This document shows, piece by piece, positions 59,566-64,000 of a stretch of 64,000 nucleotides of DNA. The notes under the pieces are model-generated. The model was not told the DNA's origin. It was given only the letters and a program-made list of their open reading frames with translations, and ran no database searches. Both the position numbers and the translations under genes were made by a program. The stretch comes from Bacteroidales bacterium (GTDB taxonomy: Bacteria > Bacteroidota > Bacteroidia > Bacteroidales > UBA932), in contig JAFRNC010000002.1 of NCBI GenBank assembly GCA_017430365.1, positions 124,001 through 188,000 of the forward strand. Reading direction: 5' to 3'. Position 1 is the first letter of the stretch, and each line of letters starts with the position of its first letter.

Positions 59566-59675
59566 GGGCCGGCAGGCGGCGGGCGAAATGCGATTTGCAT
59601 TTCTTGCAAACGCTGGCGATATTTGCCATACGGGGTCCGCACCATGCGGCCCTGACAAACAAAAGAGCGAAGGAT

Positions 59676-60593
59676 ATGAAGGGAAGGAATAAACCGGCAG
59701 TCAGGGCAAACGCCGTTCACCACATCTATCAGAACACCCGGAACGGGTACCTCATTTTCTATTCGGTCAAAGACTACCTGATTCTCTTTTCAGTCATCTC
59801 CGTATTCGCCCGCCGGTACGACATCCGGATCCTGGGAATCAGCCTTATGCCCGACCATATCCATCTTATCGTTTACGTACAGGATCCATATCGTTTCAGG
59901 GCTTTTATCCGGGAGTACACAAAAGTATTCACAAAGATGTACAACCGCCACTATCGCCTCTCCGGTCCTGTATTCAACACACCCTTCGGATGTGCGCCCA
60001 AATTGGCGCACAAGAGGATCCGCTCTGCCATCGCCTATGTCTTCAACAACCCGGTAGAGGGCCGGCTTGCGGTCGGAGTCGAGGAAGACCGTTGGAATTT
60101 CCTGGCCTACGCCGCCGAAAAGTCCCCGTTCTCGGAAAAACTCCGTATCGACAGGGCCCGCTGGGAGTTGCGGAAAGCGCTCTATACCGTAAAGGCCTGC
60201 AGGAAGGAGGGGCGATGGCTTGATTACACTGAAATCGGAAAGGTCACGGGGAAGTTGTCTTCCAGGGAACTCCAGCAGTTCACGGACTATGTGATACGCA
60301 AGTATAACTGCATCGACTATCAGGCAGCGATATCCTATTTCGAATCATACAGTAAGATGGTGATCGCCTTGAACGCCAACACTGGCAGCGAGTATGACCT
60401 GGCTGAAGATACCTACGGCAAAGACTACCGGTGCTACAGACCGATGATACGGGAACTGTGCTTCAACAAGGGCTACGACACCATGGAACGAGTCCTGAAT
60501 CTGCCGGAGGCCGACAGGCGGCGTCTGGGACAGAATCTGATCAATGACACAGGCGCGACAGAAACAGAAGTCACCAAACTGCTCAGGCTATGA
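59676..60593 (+). CDS. REP-associated Y1/HUH transposase (RAYT), paired with long hairpin repeats
   Basis: This 305-residue protein has a Y1-transposase core: AVHHIYQNTRNGYLIFYSVKDYLI (first strand), ILGISLMPDHIHLIVYV with the HUH pair, and FIREYTKVFTKMYNRHYRLSG with the likely catalytic Tyr. A long helical C-terminus follows, ending RRRLGQNLINDTGATETEVTKLLRL, an HTH-like tail shared in plan with the other RAYT. The ATG at 59676 was chosen; the frame extends to 59535 but that part is read from the hairpin repeat. It overlaps the convergent phosphatase by six bases. Confidence 0.85.
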   Translation: MKGRNKPAVRANAVHHIYQNTRNGYLIFYSVKDYLILFSVISVFARRYDIRILGISLMPDHIHLIVYVQDPYRFRAFIREYTKVFTKMYNRHYRLSGPVFNTPFGCAPKLAHKRIRSAIAYVFNNPVEGRLAVGVEEDRWNFLAYAAEKSPFSEKLRIDRARWELRKALYTVKACRKEGRWLDYTEIGKVTGKLSSRELQQFTDYVIRKYNCIDYQAAISYFESYSKMVIALNANTGSEYDLAEDTYGKDYRCYRPMIRELCFNKGYDTMERVLNLPEADRRRLGQNLINDTGATETEVTKLLRL

Positions 60594-61046
60594 TGCGGAT
60601 AGGGCGGCTAACAGAGCACTGCAGCCTTTGAGTATGTCGTCGTAGGCGGTTTCGAAATCGCGGGTGTACCAGGGGTCGGCCACGTTTCTGTGCTCGCCGG
60701 CGTAGTCGAGCAGCATATGGACCTTGCCTTCCGGGTCGCCGCCGGCGATCCGGCGGATGTCGCGTAAATTGGCCTCGTCCATGCCGATGATGAGGTCATA
60801 TCGTTGATAATCTGCAGCCCTCATCGGCCGTGCCGTCCTGGAGGCGTCATAGGGGATGCCATGACGTCGAAGGATTGAAGCGGCCTGAGGATAAATGGGA
60901 TTTCCCCATTCATACTCGCTGACGGCCGCCGAAGCGACCTCGAATTCTCCAGACCGGCCGGCTTCCCCGGCCAGATGCTTGAACATAGCCTCGGCCATAG
61001 GGCTGCGGCATATGTTCCCCAAACAGATGAACAGGATTCTTGTCAT
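60588..61046 (-). CDS. Low-molecular-weight protein-tyrosine phosphatase
   Basis: This 152-residue enzyme has the P-loop FICLGNICRSPMAEAMF (C-x5-R-S) at the N-terminus and the general-acid loop DPWYTRDFE near the C-terminus. It dephosphorylates tyrosine on proteins, possibly exopolysaccharide regulators, but no kinase lies near. The start at 61046 (MTRILFICLGN) is the standard family start; a TATCTTTG box ends five bases before it on the minus strand. Confidence 0.94.
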   Translation of the reverse strand: MTRILFICLGNICRSPMAEAMFKHLAGEAGRSGEFEVASAAVSEYEWGNPIYPQAASILRRHGIPYDASRTARPMRAADYQRYDLIIGMDEANLRDIRRIAGGDPEGKVHMLLDYAGEHRNVADPWYTRDFETAYDDILKGCSALLAALSAS

Positions 61047-61051
61047 GGCCG

Positions 61052-61059
61052 CAAAGATA
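61052..61059 (-). promoter_or_regulatory. -7 box abutting the phosphatase start codon
   Basis: TATCTTTG on the minus strand, five bases before the ATG. A -33 box would lie inside hairpin copy D, which may therefore influence this promoter. Confidence 0.4.
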
Positions 61060-61065
61060 CGCAAA

Positions 61066-61186
61066 TTTTCCGCTGCAACGGACGCATTTGACAATCAGCC
61101 GATTACAGTAGTTGATCCCCCTGAAAAACAGGGGGATCAACTTGCATAAGTCCCTGATTGACTGGTGTGTACATTGCAGCGCAAAA
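61066..61186 (+). repeat. Long hairpin repeat, copy D
   Basis: TTTTCCGCTGCAA (61066-61078) to TTGCAGCGCAAAA (61174-61186), with one mismatch in the right terminal repeat. The centre is a perfect 14-bp stem (AGTTGATCCCCCTG/CAGGGGGATCAACT) with five A where copy B has five T. It lies directly upstream of the phosphatase gene. Confidence 0.92.
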
Positions 61187-61216
61187 TGGGGCGGCGGATA
61201 GAGTGGCGGTGGATAG

Positions 61217-61241
61217 AATGCAGCGAAAAATAGGGGCGGCG
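61217..61241 (+). repeat. Solo terminal-repeat fragment of the long hairpin family
   Basis: ATGCAGCGAAAAATAGGGG continues into CGGCG, resembling the right end and GC-rich flank of copies B and D but with no hairpin body. It may be a footprint of excision or the remnant of a fifth copy. Confidence 0.5.
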
Positions 61242-61254
61242 AAAACAAGGCGGC

Positions 61255-62154
61255 CTACTGTTTCTTTGGCTCCCGGCCGAAGTCCAGATCTATTTCGGAC
61301 CAATAGCCAAGAGTATACATACCGTCAGCTTCAAATATACGCCAGTCCAGCGACAGTATCTGTTGCCTGGCCCAGCCGCGTATCCGGTCGGCCAATTCAT
61401 CAGCGTTCTCCATACCTTTCAGTGCGTTGCCGCCCATCGAGAGACCGCAGTCTGTCAACCGTGCGGTCTCGTCGACTTCGATATCTTTTATGTAGATTGC
61501 GATCCTGCCCCGGCCTTTCAGTTCCGGAAACCGGTCATACGGAAAGCGTGACTTTATCAAGCCTATCCCGTCCCGAGACGGAATGCCGTCATGAAACAGA
61601 TGATTGATGTAATTCAGTTGCCGCAGACAGCCTTTCCGAAATGAACAAAGGATTTCCTTGCTGTATCGGGAACTGAACCCCATATGAGCATACGAAAGCA
61701 TCTCGCCGGAATAATCGTTGACACGGATGGAATCTCGGGATACCCATCCGGCACGGATGCGGCCTTCGTGACAGTAAGGCGCCAGCAGATCGCAAAGATC
61801 ATCGTATCCAAATGTCCGCTGTATATCCACATATCTGCCGTTCTCCTCCTTACAGGTCCATGTATGGATGCTGTCCAGGTACAGATAGTCGTCCGCAATG
61901 CTCCAGCAACCGATATAGGCACGCCATAAAGCGGTAGATTCCAAATAGTTGTCATCCTGACCGATACCGATCCGTTTATTGATCTGACGCTGAAGAAGAG
62001 TATCCAGATCGAACAAGGGGCAATACTGCATCCCATATTCTTTCCCGTTCAGGACCAGCCGCTCGGGCGCCTGTTCGGTGCCCGACACGGGTATGGCGAG
62101 AATCAGCGTGAATAAAGCCAGGACAATCCGTTTCATAACCGGCTTGAGTTTCAA
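61255..62154 (-). CDS. Exported hypothetical protein
   Basis: This 299-residue protein begins with a signal peptide (MKLKPVMKRIVLALFTLILAIPVSG; 62136 is an alternative start). The mature part is mixed alpha/beta with many aromatic and acidic residues (YLYLDSIHTWTCKEENGRYVDIQRTFGYDDLCDLLAPYC). A beta-strand region has GRGRIAIYIKDIEVDETARLTDCGLSMGGNAL. No known domain was recognised. It is on the same strand as comEC, 12 bases downstream, and may be cotranscribed. Confidence 0.65.
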   Translation of the reverse strand: MKLKPVMKRIVLALFTLILAIPVSGTEQAPERLVLNGKEYGMQYCPLFDLDTLLQRQINKRIGIGQDDNYLESTALWRAYIGCWSIADDYLYLDSIHTWTCKEENGRYVDIQRTFGYDDLCDLLAPYCHEGRIRAGWVSRDSIRVNDYSGEMLSYAHMGFSSRYSKEILCSFRKGCLRQLNYINHLFHDGIPSRDGIGLIKSRFPYDRFPELKGRGRIAIYIKDIEVDETARLTDCGLSMGGNALKGMENADELADRIRGWARQQILSLDWRIFEADGMYTLGYWSEIDLDFGREPKKQ

Positions 62155-62166
62155 TATTCATGCCAC

Positions 62167-63279
62167 CTAAAGGCTGGCTATGAGACGGATAATAGTGTTG
62201 AGAAGACGGAGTAGCCAGGTGAGGACCGAGGCTGAGGTATCAGAGAGGATGCTCAGGAAGGAATAAAGCCAGGAGACGTCTGACAGTCCGGGGCCGCCTG
62301 AAAGATAGTTCGCGACCAGCGATGCGAGGCCGGCGGAGCCGACCGCCGCGGCGATGGCGTACATGACGGCGGTGGTCAGGGGGATGGCTGTCAGCGTGGT
62401 CAGCATGAAATACCTCGGGAATGTGCCGAAATACCACCAAGCCAACACCCCGCAGGTAGCCTGGCAGCACAGGCTGACGCTCAGTAGTTCCCATACCGTC
62501 CGGAGAAGTCTCGACCGGGTCTGAAGGCGGCTCTTCAACCAGGGATGGATCAAGAGAATGGAAAGGACTGCGGTGTATGACAGTTGGAAACCGATGTCCC
62601 GCGTAACCTCCGGATCGGCAATCATCAGGACGAGGGCGCTGCCGGCAAGTGCTGAAAGCCCGTCGCGGTCGCCTGAAATCAGCCCTGAAATCTCATAGAC
62701 CGAAATCATGGTCACCGCCCTGCAGATGGACGGGCTGAGCCCCGATACCAGCGCATAGGCACCGAGAAGCGCCAGCGTGACCGCGCTTCTCGCGAGACGC
62801 GCCGCCCTGTGGCCTCCAAGCGGGGAGAGCAGCCTGACAAGCAGGGCGTAGATCAACCCTACATGCAACCCGCTCAGAGCAAGCAGATGCATGGCCCCGC
62901 TGCCTCGATAGGCTTCTTTAAGGTCCCATGAAAGGCCGCTCCTGTCACCTATGGAAAGCGCCCGCAGAACGGCCAGTTCGTCACCTTCCGGGACAAGCCC
63001 GGCGAGCCAGTCGGAAAATGAGGCCTTGCAGCCGGAAGCCCATAGGGAGATGGCCGAGGCTTCCCGTACCGGCGGCATCCTGCCTGTCTGCAGCGACGCC
63101 GCCCCGAGCAGCAGGAAGCATGTCAGTATAGGTACCCATCCGGGGCGGGAAAGGGCCCAAGCAGCACATACCATGGAGAGAGCCAATAATACGGACGGAG
63201 GGAACATAAACATGCTTCCCAGGGCGTTGCCGGCCAGAAAAGCCAGCGTGCACGGAACTATTTCCCTACCTTGCCACAT
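62167..63279 (-). CDS. ComEC/Rec2-type competence membrane protein (short form)
   Basis: This 370-residue polytopic protein has the ComEC signature AMHLLALSGLHVGLIYALL, then SGLSPSICRAVTMISVYEISG and DIGFQLSYTAVLSILLIHPWL, with about eight to ten membrane segments. It lacks the C-terminal metallo-beta-lactamase domain of the full protein. ComEC forms the DNA-uptake channel in natural transformation. Short forms without the nuclease-like domain occur in Bacteroidetes, so this is probably not broken. Confidence 0.85.
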   Translation of the reverse strand: MWQGREIVPCTLAFLAGNALGSMFMFPPSVLLALSMVCAAWALSRPGWVPILTCFLLLGAASLQTGRMPPVREASAISLWASGCKASFSDWLAGLVPEGDELAVLRALSIGDRSGLSWDLKEAYRGSGAMHLLALSGLHVGLIYALLVRLLSPLGGHRAARLARSAVTLALLGAYALVSGLSPSICRAVTMISVYEISGLISGDRDGLSALAGSALVLMIADPEVTRDIGFQLSYTAVLSILLIHPWLKSRLQTRSRLLRTVWELLSVSLCCQATCGVLAWWYFGTFPRYFMLTTLTAIPLTTAVMYAIAAAVGSAGLASLVANYLSGGPGLSDVSWLYSFLSILSDTSASVLTWLLRLLNTIIRLIASL

Positions 63280-63315
63280 CCCTTCAATTTTTCAGCAATG
63301 TACGATAATTTTTCA

Positions 63316-63323
63316 TAACTTTG
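63316..63323 (+). promoter_or_regulatory. -7 box of ackA
   Basis: TAACTTTG lies 28 bases before the ATG at 63352. The -33 position is T-rich (TTTTTC) but without a clear TTTG. Confidence 0.45.
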
Positions 63324-63351
63324 TATGATTCGACTTTCAAACCTGAACAAT

Positions 63352-64000
63352 ATGATAATCCTTGTCCTCAATTGCGGAAGCTCCTCGCTGAAATATCAAC
63401 TCCTGGACATGAGGAGCGCCGAAGATTACACCCTGATGAAAAAGGGTCTGGTTGAACGTATCGGAGACGTCGTCCCCGACCATGCCGCCGGCATAAAACT
63501 GGTGCTCGATGCACTGGTAAGTCCGGAGGAAGGCGTGATAGATTCACTCGACCGCATCGAGGCGGTCGGACACCGCGTGGCGCACGGCGGCGAGTTTTTC
63601 GATTCCAGCGTGCTCGTGACCGATGACGTGATGGACAAGATCGACCGCTGCTGCGAACTGGCTCCGCTCCACAATCCGGCCAACCTCATGGGTATCAAGG
63701 CCGTGGCGCAGCTGATGCCCGGCAAGCCGCAGGTCGCGGTATTTGACACGTCGTTCCACCAGACGATGCCCGACTACGCATATATGTACGCGCTTCCGTA
63801 CCGTTTCTACGAGAAATACCGTCTCCGCCGCTACGGTTTCCACGGCACAAGCCACAAATTCGTGGCTGAAAAAGCCTGCAGATTCGTGGGCATGGACATC
63901 AAGAAGAGCCGCATCATCACCTGCCATCTCGGGAACGGAAGTTCCATCACCGCCATCAGGAACGGTGAAAGCGTAGACACCTCGATGGGCTTCACGCCCG
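63352..64000 (+). CDS. ackA: Acetate kinase, partial (N-terminal 216 residues)
   Basis: The sequence starts MIILVLNCGSSSLKYQLLDM and contains GHRVAHGGEFF, PLHNPANLMGIKA, VAVFDTSFHQTMPDYAYMYALP, RRYGFHGTSHKFV, CHLGNGSSITAI and then runs off the window after TSMGFTP. These are the PROSITE-type acetate kinase signatures. The enzyme makes ATP from acetyl phosphate in fermentation; the CoA-transferase at the other end of the window also belongs to acetate metabolism. No pta is seen because the window ends. Confidence 0.96.
   Translation, partial: MIILVLNCGSSSLKYQLLDMRSAEDYTLMKKGLVERIGDVVPDHAAGIKLVLDALVSPEEGVIDSLDRIEAVGHRVAHGGEFFDSSVLVTDDVMDKIDRCCELAPLHNPANLMGIKAVAQLMPGKPQVAVFDTSFHQTMPDYAYMYALPYRFYEKYRLRRYGFHGTSHKFVAEKACRFVGMDIKKSRIITCHLGNGSSITAIRNGESVDTSMGFTP

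Noticed and set aside
59535..59675. N-terminal extension of the RAYT into hairpin copy C
   Set aside because: The codons come from repeat DNA that also occurs at unrelated loci, and the family N-terminus starts at 59676.

Overview
The window looks like a chromosomal segment of a fairly GC-rich member of the Bacteroidales. Evidence for this is the -33 TTTG / -7 TAnnTTTG promoters, DUF4492 beside cydAB, DUF3853, DUF3822 and DUF5683 family proteins, a SusD relic, FKBP-type lipoproteins and short MacB-type permeases of about 780 residues. Genus cannot be fixed from sequence alone; a Rikenellaceae-like or related lineage is a guess.

Layout. 1-7.6 kb: a CoA-transferase running off the left edge, mazG, an acetyltransferase-like protein, rubrerythrin, a secreted phosphatase-fold lipoprotein, and the DUF4492-cydA-cydB cytochrome bd operon. 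7.65-15.7 kb: a tRNA-Asp gene whose 3' end carries a mobilizable integrative element of about 7.8 kb. The element has flanking att repeats, a tyrosine integrase, paired arm-type repeats, a MobV-like relaxase, two small HTH proteins, a DUF4143 ATPase and a thioredoxin-fold lipoprotein cargo gene. 15.9-34 kb: a minus-strand export locus with a TolC-like outer-membrane protein, a membrane-fusion protein, one LolD/MacB-type ATPase and five MacB/FtsX-type permeases, preceded by a sigma-54-type response regulator and a histidine kinase. A 19-bp perfect inverted repeat lies upstream of a -24-like box before tolC, so the regulator probably drives this operon. 34-44.4 kb: housekeeping (rsmD, DHH phosphoesterase, FKBP lipoproteins, lipid kinase, parAB, DUF5683, LysM lytic transglycosylase). 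44.4-52 kb: a helix-hairpin-helix protein, a REP-associated transposase with its own REP pairs, an HPRT-adenylate kinase fusion, rpsU, xerC, hpf, lplA and obg. 52-64 kb: a SusD relic, ettA, a cytidylate-kinase-like protein, a MATE pump, a GntP permease, a Tat-exported phosphoesterase, a second REP-associated transposase, a low-molecular-weight phosphatase, ComEC and the start of ackA.

The most interesting structure is a set of small mobile DNAs that are easy to miss. (1) Four copies of a hairpin element of about 120 bp, three of them within 5 kb of a Y1/HUH transposase gene that sits 110 bp downstream of one copy. (2) A different 28-bp hairpin repeat in two head-to-head pairs bracketing a second HUH transposase, one copy overlapping its stop codon. 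(3) A GIY-YIG nuclease cassette bounded by 27-bp perfect inverted repeats and inserted inside the export operon; a diverged copy of the same repeat is embedded in frame in the response regulator that probably controls that operon. Two translation-related genes (rpsU, hpf) carry strong Shine-Dalgarno sequences, which is unusual for this phylum, and several genes have a -7 promoter box almost touching the start codon.
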